Part shown: positions 8,314 through 16,214 of the stretch, piece by piece
How positions within the stretch are numbered: position 1 is the first letter of the stretch
Layout of the letters: each line of letters starts with the position of its first letter
NCBI GenBank assembly: GCA_903907185.1
Contig: CAIVND010000081.1
Span: 1-24,141 of the forward strand
Direction of reading: 5' to 3'
Length of the DNA: 24,141 nucleotides
DNA from: an uncultured Acidimicrobiaceae bacterium
Lineage (GTDB): Bacteria > Actinomycetota > Acidimicrobiia > Acidimicrobiales > Bog-793
The notes under the pieces: model-generated
What the model was told of the DNA's origin: nothing
Seen by the model: the letters and a program-made list of their open reading frames with translations, nothing else
Database searches by the model: none
Position numbers and translations under genes: made by a program

Positions 8314-8625
8314 CTATCGACAGACAAGTACGTTGCTAGGTTCCACCTGATGGAAGCAGCTGCCGATTCGACTCCACAGCAAGACTGCCGCTCGGGTAGA
8401 ACTCTTCGTTGGGCTGACAACCGTAATGAGCTGGCGTACTCGAGTTGGCTCGTTCAGATTGTTTGCTTGATTGGTTGAACAACTATTCACCAATGTTGCT
8501 GAAGCTGACACTTCAGTGGTCACAATGAATGGCGACCAGAGCGCGCATCCTGTGATGATCAGCACTGTCGCAATCGGGTTAAGCAGCCTCTGGCTTTTGC
8601 CGCCGCAGCGATCAGCATTTTTCAA
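8314..8625 (-). CDS. Small putative secreted or membrane-anchored protein (hypothetical)
   Basis: A 103-residue open frame starts at TTG, with AGAGGA five bases upstream, ten bases after the stop of the L,D-transpeptidase gene on the same strand. The N-terminus has a basic patch, then a hydrophobic run (LLNPIATVLIITGCALW) and a polar Ser/Ala region ending VSASA that resembles a signal-peptidase site. The remaining 60 residues are polar and contain three cysteines. I do not recognise a family. The good Shine-Dalgarno, short spacing and signal-like N-terminus argue for a real gene in the transpeptidase transcript; unremarkable codon use and lack of homology argue against. If it is not a gene, 8259-8635 is a 377-base convergent gap with no other visible content. 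Confidence 0.35.
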   Translation of the reverse strand: MKNADRCGGKSQRLLNPIATVLIITGCALWSPFIVTTEVSASATLVNSCSTNQANNLNEPTRVRQLITVVSPTKSSTRAAVLLWSRIGSCFHQVEPSNVLVCR

Positions 8626-8635
8626 TGTGGTCCTC

Positions 8636-9787
8636 TTACGTTGGCAGTTTTCCGGTGGTGACTGTGACCAGAGTACCGATGGGATCGTAGCCATAGACAG
8701 TCTGCGAGACGGCAGGAGGGAGTTCTACGCAACCATTGCTTTGGGGAGATCCGTAGGAGCCTCGAACAAAGCCGTGGACCGCATCTGAACCATAGAAATA
8801 GGCAACGTTTGGAACCCCAGGGTCGTCGTATTTCGTCCCATTTGGGTTCGTACCCTTCATCGTTGTTGACACGAATCGGAGCCAGACTGGCCATGTTCCG
8901 AGCGGCGTGTTGGCGCCAGATACGCCAGTATTCGCGAGTGAAGAGACGACAATAGACCCGTTATGCCAGACGCTTAACCGCTCCGGAAGAGTTTCACTCA
9001 CAAGAACGTAGTTGTATCCGCTGTTGAGTACCTGCCTTGCCGCTACAGCAGCAGCCACGGCCGCCCAGACAGCTCCACTCGGATTCCCGTCGATGTTGAG
9101 ACCGTGGTGCGATTCAAAGATGATGATGGCACTCCGATCGAGCACCGTCCACACGCCGGGTTTGAATAGTGACATGAGCTGAGGCGGCGTGTTCTTGTAT
9201 CGCGGAGTAAATCCTCCGACCTCGGGGGAGTACGAGACGAGTGCGGCGTTATTCGGTTCCTTCGCAAGAGCGTTCGCTGTATGTACACCCTTTGGTGTGA
9301 AAGCGACGGGAAGATAGTTAAGTTCTGCCAGTAACTGTTGGAGACGCAGCAGTGTCGCGCCCACGGTCCCAAAGCTGGAGACGACCGTATGTACGAAGTG
9401 TTGGCCACCGGATCCAACGAGGCCACTGGTGCCGCCCGGAACGGTTACAGAGTAGGTCGTTCCCGGCCGGAAAAAGCCGGTTGGTTGGAAGACCAAACTG
9501 TCCGGCGAAGGCTTAGTCCACCTTCCAGCGACTGGCGGAGAGATCGATGGCAACACGGGGTTCTTTGCGAGAGGAAGCGAGAACCGAATAGCAATGGTCG
9601 TTGACCATTGAACCCCGTTTTCCCCTGCGCTTGGCTGTATCGAGGAGATACTCAATTGAGAATTTGATTGTGCACTTGCAGCTCCGGCAGGAACAGATGA
9701 GACGAGGCATAACCCAGCTGTTGCAGTCGCAACCGTGAGAAGGGGAGCGATCAGAACTCGACGGAAAAAGGAAGTGAAGTGTCCCAT
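8636..9787 (-). CDS. Secreted L,D-transpeptidase (YkuD) with Ig-like and peptidoglycan-binding domains
   Basis: Forms 3-3 cross-links in meso-DAP peptidoglycan or modifies it outside the membrane. The protein is 383 residues. Signal peptide at 1-38 (basic start, hydrophobic core, VPAGAASAQ). A Big_5/Ig-like domain spans about 45-118 (TTIAIRFSLPL, RPGTTYSVTVPGG). A peptidoglycan-binding-like segment spans about 145-250 (LLRLQQLLAELNYLP, FESHHGLNIDG). The C-terminal YkuD domain has His338 (VHGF) and the catalytic motif SNGCVEL with Cys353. The usual SHGC motif is SNGC here, a known variant. Start ATG at 9787 gives a full signal peptide. The gene is divergent from the S11 carboxypeptidase gene, which supplies trimmed stem peptides for this enzyme class. 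Confidence 0.93.
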   Translation of the reverse strand: MGHFTSFFRRVLIAPLLTVATATAGLCLVSSVPAGAASAQSNSQLSISSIQPSAGENGVQWSTTIAIRFSLPLAKNPVLPSISPPVAGRWTKPSPDSLVFQPTGFFRPGTTYSVTVPGGTSGLVGSGGQHFVHTVVSSFGTVGATLLRLQQLLAELNYLPVAFTPKGVHTANALAKEPNNAALVSYSPEVGGFTPRYKNTPPQLMSLFKPGVWTVLDRSAIIIFESHHGLNIDGNPSGAVWAAVAAAVAARQVLNSGYNYVLVSETLPERLSVWHNGSIVVSSLANTGVSGANTPLGTWPVWLRFVSTTMKGTNPNGTKYDDPGVPNVAYFYGSDAVHGFVRGSYGSPQSNGCVELPPAVSQTVYGYDPIGTLVTVTTGKLPT

Positions 9788-10153
9788 GGCGCTAGATCAA
9801 TTCACGTAAAAGAGGAACAAATATTCTGAGGGAGGACGGGATACAGCTATCGACCACGTGGTCACGCCGCGCGCGGTCTGTCATTCTGTGCATTGGGCCC
9901 CTATCAAAATCGCATGAGGCACCGATTCTCTGCGAAGGATCGCAGGCTGGAACCTACTCTGAGAATTTTTACGCCTCTGTATTCTAGGAGATCACCTGCT
10001 TGCTCATGCATCGACCATCGGGTCCTCCTAATTGGCAGTGATCCTCGGAGTATCTCGGTCCTTCTATGCGCCGTTTTCAAGCGGACCCTCTTTGGGCAAT
10101 GGGGAGCCATATTGATCCAAACCTGTCCACGAAGACCTTGGTCGCGCCGTACC
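9788..10153. other. Divergent intergenic region between two cell-wall genes
   Basis: A 366-base region separates the L,D-transpeptidase (minus) and D,D-carboxypeptidase (plus) start codons. It must hold both promoters, though I see no strong -35/-10 pair. Its one clear element is the perfect 12-base palindrome listed separately. The carboxypeptidase reading frame stays open through most of it, but the translated sequence is Arg- and Cys-rich and not protein-like. Confidence 0.6.
9852..9863. promoter_or_regulatory. Perfect 12-base palindrome, possible operator
   Basis: GACCACGTGGTC lies about 65 bases before the L,D-transpeptidase start and about 290 bases before the carboxypeptidase start. 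Its position near the transpeptidase promoter region and perfect dyad fit a dimeric regulator site. It contains the CACGTG core. No cognate regulator gene is in the window. Confidence 0.35.
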
Positions 10154-11443
10154 ATGGGCAGGGTGTTTCAACAACAAAGAGCGGCAAAGATCCTGAACAA
10201 GGCAGTTGCCCTGCTTCTCATTTCGGGGCTTTCGGCTCTTGGAGTCTCCACGGGCTCGATCGCTACAGGCGCTGAAGTGCACCAGGCCACCCGGAGCTTT
10301 GTCATCTCGAGCTTGGAAATATCTCATCTTGTACCCGGAGCACTGCCAGAACTCCCTTGGCCAAAGGTCGGACAAGGAGCAGTCGCAGTACGTGGAGTGG
10401 GTCTCATCGGCAGCTCCCCGAATGAGCGCCCCCGTCCGATTGCGAGTCTTACCAAGATCATGACGGCAGTTGTGATACTCGAGGATCACCCTCTTGCTCT
10501 GGGCCAGCCGGGTCCAACTTTTACGATCAACGCCAGCGAAGTAGATGATTACAAGGCAGATGTTGCCGATGGGGACAGCACCCTACGCGTTGCAGTTGGC
10601 GAGAAACTAACCCAATACCAGCTATTAGAGGGCCTTCTTATCCCATCTGGGGACAACATCGCAGACCTGCTAGCGATCTGGGATGCGGGAAGCGTTCATG
10701 CATTTGTTGCCAAGATGAACGCAATGGTCCAAACCCTTGGTCTAGGGGGCACGCACTATGGAGATGCGAGCGGCCTGAGTACCTCTTCAGTTAGCACCGC
10801 TGCGGATCAGGCCAAGGTTGCTGCGACCTTAATGGGTAGTGCCGTCGTGCGAGAGATTGTCCGCCGATCTCATGTGACTCTTCCCGTCGCGGGGAAGATC
10901 TCCAACTACAACCCAGCACTTGGAGTCGATGGAATTATCGGCATCAAATCTGGCTGGACTCCAGAGGCGCAGAGCTGCCTTGTCACTGCAGCATTTCGGC
11001 GAATTCACGGCCGAGGGGTGCTGGTTATCTCAGTCACACTTGGCCAACCAGGCGGACTTATCGCTCCTGCACATGTGGATGAAGCATTGCTCACTGCAGC
11101 CGATCATGCGCTCTTTGCCTACAAAATCATCGACTCTGGCCTGAGCCTCACACTTCCTGGGAGAGAGTCTGAGCTCACGCGACTTGAACCAGCGAGTCCA
11201 AGCATCGCAATCGTTTGGCATGGACTCAGATTGAGCGAGAGGGTTGTTCGCCATATCGGATCGATTCCGACCGGAGCGACAACTTCAACAGGCGATTCGT
11301 TGATTGGAGGACTTGAGGTGAGCGTACCGTGGGGAGTCATCGAGACAGTCCCTCTCGGACTACAAAGCGCTCCCCCAACGACTACGACCACCACATCGAC
11401 CACTTCAACGACCACCACCTCGACAATTGCAAGTGGTCATTAG
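10154..11443 (+). CDS. D-alanyl-D-alanine carboxypeptidase (penicillin-binding protein, peptidase S11)
   Basis: Removes the terminal D-Ala of peptidoglycan pentapeptides on the outer face of the membrane. With the ATG at 10154 it is 429 residues. The signal peptide is at about 1-40 (KAVALLLISGLSALGVSTGSIATGA). Catalytic motifs are in order: Ser98-x-x-Lys101 (ASLTKIMTA), Ser165-Gly-Asp-Asn (PSGDNIADLLA), and Lys265-Ser-Gly (IGIKSGWTP), where KSG replaces the common KTG. The C-terminus is a Thr-rich linker followed by IASGH, with no obvious membrane anchor. The start is uncertain because no clear Shine-Dalgarno precedes it; the frame is open back to 9893. Tetrapeptides made by this enzyme would be donors for the divergent L,D-transpeptidase. 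Confidence 0.92.
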   Translation: MGRVFQQQRAAKILNKAVALLLISGLSALGVSTGSIATGAEVHQATRSFVISSLEISHLVPGALPELPWPKVGQGAVAVRGVGLIGSSPNERPRPIASLTKIMTAVVILEDHPLALGQPGPTFTINASEVDDYKADVADGDSTLRVAVGEKLTQYQLLEGLLIPSGDNIADLLAIWDAGSVHAFVAKMNAMVQTLGLGGTHYGDASGLSTSSVSTAADQAKVAATLMGSAVVREIVRRSHVTLPVAGKISNYNPALGVDGIIGIKSGWTPEAQSCLVTAAFRRIHGRGVLVISVTLGQPGGLIAPAHVDEALLTAADHALFAYKIIDSGLSLTLPGRESELTRLEPASPSIAIVWHGLRLSERVVRHIGSIPTGATTSTGDSLIGGLEVSVPWGVIETVPLGLQSAPPTTTTTTSTTSTTTTSTIASGH

Positions 11444-11553
11444 GCCGCCAGCTTCTACCACTTCCACAGATGTGGATCGCACTTCGTGGCACAAGACGCG
11501 AAAGATCTATCTGCCCACTAACGCAAAATAGACCGGGTACTGGAGAGGTTCGT

Positions 11554-12135
11554 CTATCTTTTTCCGCGAAGCGCCCGGCCCAGAACGGTGTCGTATTCGT
11601 CGAGGCCCTCTCGGTACAGACGTGCCTCATGTCCCGCTGCGATCCCGACACGCTCAGGAATGATGCCCCAGATCGGAACCTTCTGTTCGTTCCACCAGGC
11701 AATTGTCTCTTCGAGATCGTTCGTACCTAGTCGTGCAGCACAGATGACGATCCCATGAGGAATCTTTGGCGTCAACATTTCAAGGGTTGCAAGGACGCGC
11801 GAGATCTCCACACCGCCGACACGCGTCGGTATGACGATGGCATCAGCTGAGGCAATTGCAGCCTTCACAATCCGTTCGTCGCCTGGAGGGGTATCGACAA
11901 TAGCGAGGCCTTCGTGACGGGTCATCGCCCGGGTCACCGTTCGCTCAGAGGGTGCCTCGACCATGGTCACGCCTTCAATTGGCCGCTCCTCGATCCATTC
12001 GGCTGACGACGCTTGCCGGTCGGCATCGATAAGGAGCACTGGGTCATATCCCCTTAGTACTGCCGCTGCTGAAAGATAGATGGCAGTGGTGGATTTTCCG
12101 ACACCACCTTTGACGTTTGAAACGACAATGTTCAT
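11554..12135 (-). CDS. Orphan ParA/MinD-type P-loop ATPase
   Basis: A 193-residue ParA-family ATPase. The deviant Walker A box KGGVGKST (residues 9-16) with the signature first Lys is followed by Walker A' LLIDADRQASSAEW and Walker B LAIVDTPPG. The protein is short, like plasmid type Ib ParA proteins, and lacks an N-terminal DNA-binding domain. ATG start with AGGATGG about eight bases upstream. No ParB or parS-like sequence lies beside it, so it is not the usual chromosomal parAB locus. It may position some other cargo, or be a remnant of an integrated plasmid; both are inference. It converges with the carboxypeptidase gene and is divergent from the aquaporin gene. Confidence 0.9.
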   Translation of the reverse strand: MNIVVSNVKGGVGKSTTAIYLSAAAVLRGYDPVLLIDADRQASSAEWIEERPIEGVTMVEAPSERTVTRAMTRHEGLAIVDTPPGDERIVKAAIASADAIVIPTRVGGVEISRVLATLEMLTPKIPHGIVICAARLGTNDLEETIAWWNEQKVPIWGIIPERVGIAAGHEARLYREGLDEYDTVLGRALRGKR

Positions 12136-12241
12136 AGCAAGCCATCCTATTGAGTGAGTGCTGCGATTTCCGAAAAAAGAGAGCCGCGGGGTTGAGCACC
12201 ATCAGGTGGACGGTGATTGACCTGCGGGAATCTGAGACCAT

Positions 12242-12272
12242 CATGGGTGATCGTCAGATTCGATCACCCATG
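12242..12272. repeat. Perfect 12-base inverted repeat with 7-base loop upstream of the aquaporin gene
   Basis: CATGGGTGATCG and CGATCACCCATG are perfect reverse complements around the loop TCAGATT, about 110-140 bases before the aquaporin GTG. There is no T-run after it on either strand, which argues against a simple terminator. It could be an operator or a structured leader RNA. Confidence 0.7.
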
Positions 12273-12280
12273 CAAAGAGG

Positions 12281-12297
12281 CGGTGGTAATTCCACCG
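12281..12297. repeat. Second hairpin (6-base stem) upstream of the aquaporin gene
   Basis: CGGTGG and CCACCG pair perfectly around TAATT, nine bases after the larger inverted repeat. Together they make a two-hairpin structure in the 244-base gap between parA and the aquaporin gene. Confidence 0.5.
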
Positions 12298-12379
12298 GGT
12301 TTGAGATCGTTCGTTTACTATCGATCTTGCGCGCGTCGTAGGAGACACGCGGGAGTCTCTGACTATCAAGGGGGATGCT

Positions 12380-13102
12380 GTGAAGGTCAGATCGTTGGTG
12401 GCTGAGTCACTTGGTACGGCACTATTGGTTTTCTTTGGCGTTGGAACCGCAACATTGACCTTTGGGTTCAAGGTCGTAGGGTCGAGCACCTCCGCCGGAG
12501 TTGTAGCTACTGCGCTTGCCTTCGGTCTCGTCCTTATGGCTCTTGCCTACTCGATTGGGCCGATCTCCGGTTGCCATGTAAATCCAGCGGTGACCATCGG
12601 ATTTCTTGTTGCGCGGCGCATTAGCTTTTTCGACGCAGTTGGTTACTGGATCGCTCAGTTCATCGGAGCGATTGGAGGAGCGGCCGCACTCTTTGGAATG
12701 TTTCACCTCGCGTCGAGCTATCACAAGTCGGTTGGACTTGGAACTGACGGATTTGGTACATCTTCGATAATTGGGGCCAAAGCGGGTGGTGCATTCATCG
12801 CCGAAGTCGTTCTTACCTTCTTGTTTGTCTTTGTGATTCTTGCGGTGACTCGACAGAGCAACAATGGTGCAGTCGCGGGAGTTGTGATTGGTCTCACGCT
12901 GACGCTCGTTCATGTTATTGGCATACCGATCGATGGAACTTCGGTAAACCCAGCACGAAGCTTGGGACCGGCGCTCTTTGTGGGTGGAACTTCGCTCAGC
13001 CAACTTTGGCTGTTCATCGTTGCGCCGCTCGTTGGTGGTGTGGTCGCTGCCCTTGTTTATCTTCTTCTCTATCCAAAAAGTAAAGAGGAGAACGTCGCTT
13101 AG
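12380..13102 (+). CDS. aqpZ: Aquaporin Z-like water channel (MIP family)
   Basis: Inner-membrane channel of 240 residues with six transmembrane helices. Both re-entrant motifs are intact: Asn68-Pro-Ala (CHVNPAVT) and Asn190-Pro-Ala (SVNPARS). The selectivity filter aligns as Phe48, His178, Thr187, Arg193, the same set as E. coli AqpZ, which predicts a water-selective channel rather than a glycerol facilitator. Start is GTG, chosen for AAGGGGG about five bases upstream; an overlapping ATG at 12375 leads to an immediate stop. The C-terminus is short and basic (YPKSKEENVA). The leader contains two hairpins and an imperfect repeat, so osmotic or structural control of expression is possible. Confidence 0.93.
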   Translation: MKVRSLVAESLGTALLVFFGVGTATLTFGFKVVGSSTSAGVVATALAFGLVLMALAYSIGPISGCHVNPAVTIGFLVARRISFFDAVGYWIAQFIGAIGGAAALFGMFHLASSYHKSVGLGTDGFGTSSIIGAKAGGAFIAEVVLTFLFVFVILAVTRQSNNGAVAGVVIGLTLTLVHVIGIPIDGTSVNPARSLGPALFVGGTSLSQLWLFIVAPLVGGVVAALVYLLLYPKSKEENVA

Positions 13103-13246
13103 TCAGGCAATGTGCTGACGCAAAGCGCGGGCAATCAGTCCGAATGACTGCAATGGTCGGGAACTACTCGAGACCGTTGCACCACAAAATGAGAGCTAGT
13201 TCAACAGGCAAATCGATGCGATGTGAAGGTTCGTCTTCGTATGACG

Positions 13247-14008
13247 CTATTCGAACAGGTCAGGTTCCTCGCGCGCAATGCGTTCGAAAAGAGGTTGAAA
13301 AGAATGCCAACCAGCAATCGGGGTCCCGATCTGACTCTCCGTCATTTTGGCAACATCTGGGTCAATGAGGAAAGGCTTGCCTACTGACTCCGCAAGAAAC
13401 TGTGCTTGGCAATTCCGCTCCATGGCGATGAACCACCACGCGGCTTCGTCTACGGTGTGGCCCACTGTGAGCAGGCCGTGGTTCTTGAGTATGACCGCCT
13501 TTTGGCCACCGAGTGCCTGAGCGAGACGCCGTCCATCGTCGAGGTCGAGTACCACGCCGGTGTAATCGTCAAAGAAGCCATGATCGTTGTAGAAGGCACA
13601 AGCGTCTTGCGTTATTGGATCGAGCAGGCGTCCAAGTGATGACCACGCTTTCCCGTGTAGCGAATGTGCGTGAGCAGCAGCGACGACATCGGGACGAGCG
13701 CCATGCACTTGGGAGTGGATCACGAATGCAGCGGTGTTGACAGGACGTGTCCCTTCAACCACCTCTCCCTCATGGTTGACGAGGATCAGATCGCTTACGC
13801 GAACGTGGGAGAAGTGCATTCCATAGGGGTTAACCCAAAAGCAATCCGTCCGCTCGGGATCACGCGCAGTGATGTGCCCAGCGATTCCCTCATTGAAGCC
13901 GAAGCGACTAAAAAGGCGAAATGCCGCTGCAAGTCGCTGCTTGCGGTGGAGTCGCTCTTCGTCAAAAGTTTGAAAAACGGGTGGCTCTGGACGGACGATC
14001 TCTAACAT
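13247..14008 (-). CDS. Class II aldolase/adducin family protein
   Basis: Zinc-dependent aldolase-fold protein of 253 residues. Members cleave sugar phosphates (fuculose-1-P, ribulose-5-P epimerisation) or act on non-phosphorylated or aromatic substrates. Visible motifs are FGFNEGIAGHITARDP near the N-terminus, the His pair in VVAAAHAHSLHGKAWSS, and ILKNHGLLTVGHTVDEA with the third zinc His. ATG at 14008 was chosen over the longer open frame because GGGAG lies just upstream and the protein begins at the usual distance from the domain. It converges with the aquaporin gene and follows the decayed remnant on the same strand. No sugar kinase or isomerase gene is adjacent, so a sugar pathway is not indicated. 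Confidence 0.88.
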   Translation of the reverse strand: MLEIVRPEPPVFQTFDEERLHRKQRLAAAFRLFSRFGFNEGIAGHITARDPERTDCFWVNPYGMHFSHVRVSDLILVNHEGEVVEGTRPVNTAAFVIHSQVHGARPDVVAAAHAHSLHGKAWSSLGRLLDPITQDACAFYNDHGFFDDYTGVVLDLDDGRRLAQALGGQKAVILKNHGLLTVGHTVDEAAWWFIAMERNCQAQFLAESVGKPFLIDPDVAKMTESQIGTPIAGWHSFQPLFERIAREEPDLFE

Positions 14009-14168
14009 CTCATCTCCCAAATTGCTATCGAGCTGCTCATTCAAAAGATTAGACCTTCGAGGCCCTGGCGACAAGAGGGCCCCTTGCGCGGCCGGGAACT
14101 GAGATGGGCCAGCTCAATCGGTGCGCCGACGACCCCCTAATTCAACTGAGCTCTTTTAGTTTTGCAAA

Positions 14169-14722
14169 CTAGGCCCCGGTGTAGCCACCTGAGGCAAGAC
14201 CGATAACACTTGCGTCGTAGTTGGCGTGTGCCAGCGCGATGTCAGCGTTGAGGAGCTTCTTGTTTGCACGGGTAAAGACATGCGTGTCACCGGGGTAGTC
14301 AGCAGGCGTCTGGGCAAGTACTGAAGTGGCAACGTTGGTTGCATTCAGGCTCGCGGAGTTGACGAGCTTCACAAATGCGGTGTAGTGGTTCAGCGCATTT
14401 GTGTATCCATGCTGACCGACAAGTCCATTAACTGCAGAGAGAAGGCCGGACTCTTCGCCCTGAAGTGCGGTGACCTCAACAATTGTAATGTTGTTTGATA
14501 TCTGGGGTTAGGGAACTCAAGATCAAGCAAGGATTTAAGCTGGATATTTGTGTTTGAGCCAGCAAAGGTGCAGCTTTTGTGAGTATCAGGTGACATATAA
14601 CTGACACATAATTGCTCATGGGATTTGAGCACGAAATCTTCGTTGGGAACTCCTTCTGAGGTGGCTTCGCAACCACGTCTCGAGGTATCGGCGCGAATGT
14701 CATAGATCTGGAGTGTCTGGCT
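14169..14722 (-). pseudogene. Decayed coding remnant of unknown family
   Basis: The last 113 codons of an open frame (TAG at 14169-14171) give a protein-like Ala/Asn-rich sequence (VNGLVGQHGYTNALNHYTAF, then LAQTPADYPGDTHVFTRANK) ending GLASGGYTGA. It has no usable start: upstream in frame is TAA at 14508-14510. A second frame just upstream, open from 14722, reads plausibly as protein (CTFAGSNTNIQLKSLLDLEF) and would join it by a single frameshift near 14485-14510. That upstream part is AT-richer than its neighbours. I read this as the frameshifted, 5'-truncated end of a gene, perhaps transferred. Alternatively only the 3' part is a true remnant. I do not recognise the family. Confidence 0.45.
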
Positions 14723-14943
14723 TTATCGAGCTATCAGACTCTTTCTCGCTTCCAATTTCAGAGCGGGGCCGACGCCGGATGGGCTTGTTACTCGACCCTC
14801 AATTGCCCAAGGCGATGTAATCGGCGCAAGCGTCGCGGCAAAACGGTAATCCGCGCCCATGAACATTGAGTCGTGTGCTCAGTGTTGCGATTACAGCCCA
14901 GATCAACATGGGTCCAAATGGGTGTCGACACTAGAGTGGAGGG
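14723..14943. other. Gap before dapD
   Basis: This stretch lies between the decayed remnant and dapD. Apart from the weak dapD promoter candidate I see no gene in it. A minus-strand open frame crossing it (14788-15216) continues antisense into dapD and is not protein-like in the gap. Confidence 0.5.
14866..14894 (+). promoter_or_regulatory. Possible dapD promoter
   Basis: TTGAGT and GATTAC are separated by 17 bases, about 50 bases before the dapD ATG. This is a plausible but weak sigma-70-type match. Confidence 0.28.
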
Positions 14944-16113
14944 ATGCCGACCCATCTCACCCTGAAAAATAAAGAGGAATTCGCTGAATTTGTGGCGGAG
15001 GTGGAGAGCCGCCCCGGATACACCAAGCCGTATGCCTTTGCACTTGGGGTAGCGACCTGTTGGCAGCGAGCGGTTGGCGAGAGTTGCAAGGTGCTTGACA
15101 CTCGCTTTATTGCGATAAATGTTGGGCAGAACTATGGAACGTGGGCTGTGCTCGTAGATGCCATCGACGAACTTTCCTCCTCTGTTGATTTGACTGAGGC
15201 AGAGACATTCCGGCATCTAATGGATCGTTTCCATCCTTTTCTTGGGGAGGAAGGACACAACAACATCGATGCTCTGCGGGTGATGAGTTCCCTTGTCGAT
15301 GAAGATCCTGAATACATTGCAGGAGAGGTACGAAGTCGAGTTCCCGTTCTGGTCGTGATCAACGATCCAACAGAGGCGCCCACGACCACGACTGACGCCT
15401 ACCTGCGCTTGCATCTGCTCTCTCTTCGTTATGTTCAGCCCCGTCAGATCAATCTCGATGGCATCTTTGGACTGTTGAACAATGTCGCATGGACGAATCG
15501 AGGACCAATCGACCCGGAGGCTATGAACATTTTTCTTGCCTTTGACAACATCTCCGGTGAGAGCATCGGTGTACACAGCGTGGATAAGTTTCCGCGCATG
15601 ATCGATTACGTCGTTCCGAGTGGCGTCCGAATCGCAGATGGAAATCGAGTACGTCTCGGTGCCTATCTTGCCGAGGGGACGACGGTCATGCAGGAGGGAT
15701 TTTGTAACTTCAACGCGGGTACTCTCGGCGCCTGCATGGTCGAAGGTCGTATAAGTGCTGGGGTCATCGTCGGGGCGCATAGTGATATCGGTGGCGGTGC
15801 CTCCATCATGGGCACGCTCTCGGGTGGTGGCCAAGAGGTCATCTCAGTCGGAGAGCACTGCCTCATCGGCGCCAATGCAGGGATTGGTATCTCGCTTGGT
15901 GACTACTGCACGATTGAGGCTGGTCTCTACCTCACCGCAAGTACTCCAGTTACGTTGAATGCTGACGGAGCGACGACTGTGGTGAAGGCAAAGGTCCTCT
16001 CAGGAGCCTCCGGTCTCCTCTTTTTCCGTCACGGCGAGACGGGTCGAGTTGAAGCTCGCCCGCACAGCACAACGTGGGGTGGATTGAACGAGATGCTGCA
16101 CTCAAACAACTAG
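14944..16113 (+). CDS. dapD: 2,3,4,5-tetrahydropyridine-2,6-dicarboxylate N-succinyltransferase
   Basis: Succinylates tetrahydrodipicolinate in the succinylase branch of lysine and meso-DAP synthesis (cytosol, trimeric). The central and C-terminal parts match the actinobacterial DapD type: [35 protein letters not shown], and the left-handed beta-helix run [40 protein letters not shown] and [11 protein letters not shown], closing with [20 protein letters not shown]. At 389 residues it is about 70 longer than mycobacterial DapD because of an N-terminal extension, as in some other bacteria. The ATG is preceded by GGAGGG almost without a spacer, so the true start might differ. Product feeds the peptidoglycan on which the nearby transpeptidase and carboxypeptidase act. 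Confidence 0.94.
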   Translation: MPTHLTLKNKEEFAEFVAEVESRPGYTKPYAFALGVATCWQRAVGESCKVLDTRFIAINVGQNYGTWAVLVDAIDELSSSVDLTEAETFRHLMDRFHPFLGEEGHNNIDALRVMSSLVDEDPEYIAGEVRSRVPVLVVINDPTEAPTTTTDAYLRLHLLSLRYVQPRQINLDGIFGLLNNVAWTNRGPIDPEAMNIFLAFDNISGESIGVHSVDKFPRMIDYVVPSGVRIADGNRVRLGAYLAEGTTVMQEGFCNFNAGTLGACMVEGRISAGVIVGAHSDIGGGASIMGTLSGGGQEVISVGEHCLIGANAGIGISLGDYCTIEAGLYLTASTPVTLNADGATTVVKAKVLSGASGLLFFRHGETGRVEARPHSTTWGGLNEMLHSNN

Positions 16114-16214
16114 CGCAGCACTCTTGGTTGAGGTTAGATCGAGTTGCCGGTGTCGACATAGGCGACGCCGCAGCTTGAAACCGGTTGGGTACACCAGTGA
16201 ATCCGCGAAATTCG

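Noticed and set aside
9852..9863. Palindrome with CACGTG core considered as a parS centromere site
   Set aside because: Only the central six bases match the parS consensus, and no ParB gene is present.
9893..10153. Longer N-terminus for the D,D-carboxypeptidase
   Set aside because: It would bury the signal peptide about 90 residues inside the protein and the extra sequence is not protein-like.
12422..13003. A 193-codon minus-strand frame inside the aquaporin gene
   Set aside because: The plus strand has both NPA motifs and the full selectivity filter; the antisense protein is low-complexity Ser/Arg/Asn.
14788..15216. A 142-codon minus-strand frame overlapping the dapD start
   Set aside because: Antisense to dapD for most of its length, with no recognisable domain; the part outside dapD is Arg/Leu-rich.
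15217..15834. A 205-codon minus-strand frame within dapD
   Set aside because: Shadow of the beta-helix repeats of dapD; no motif of its own.
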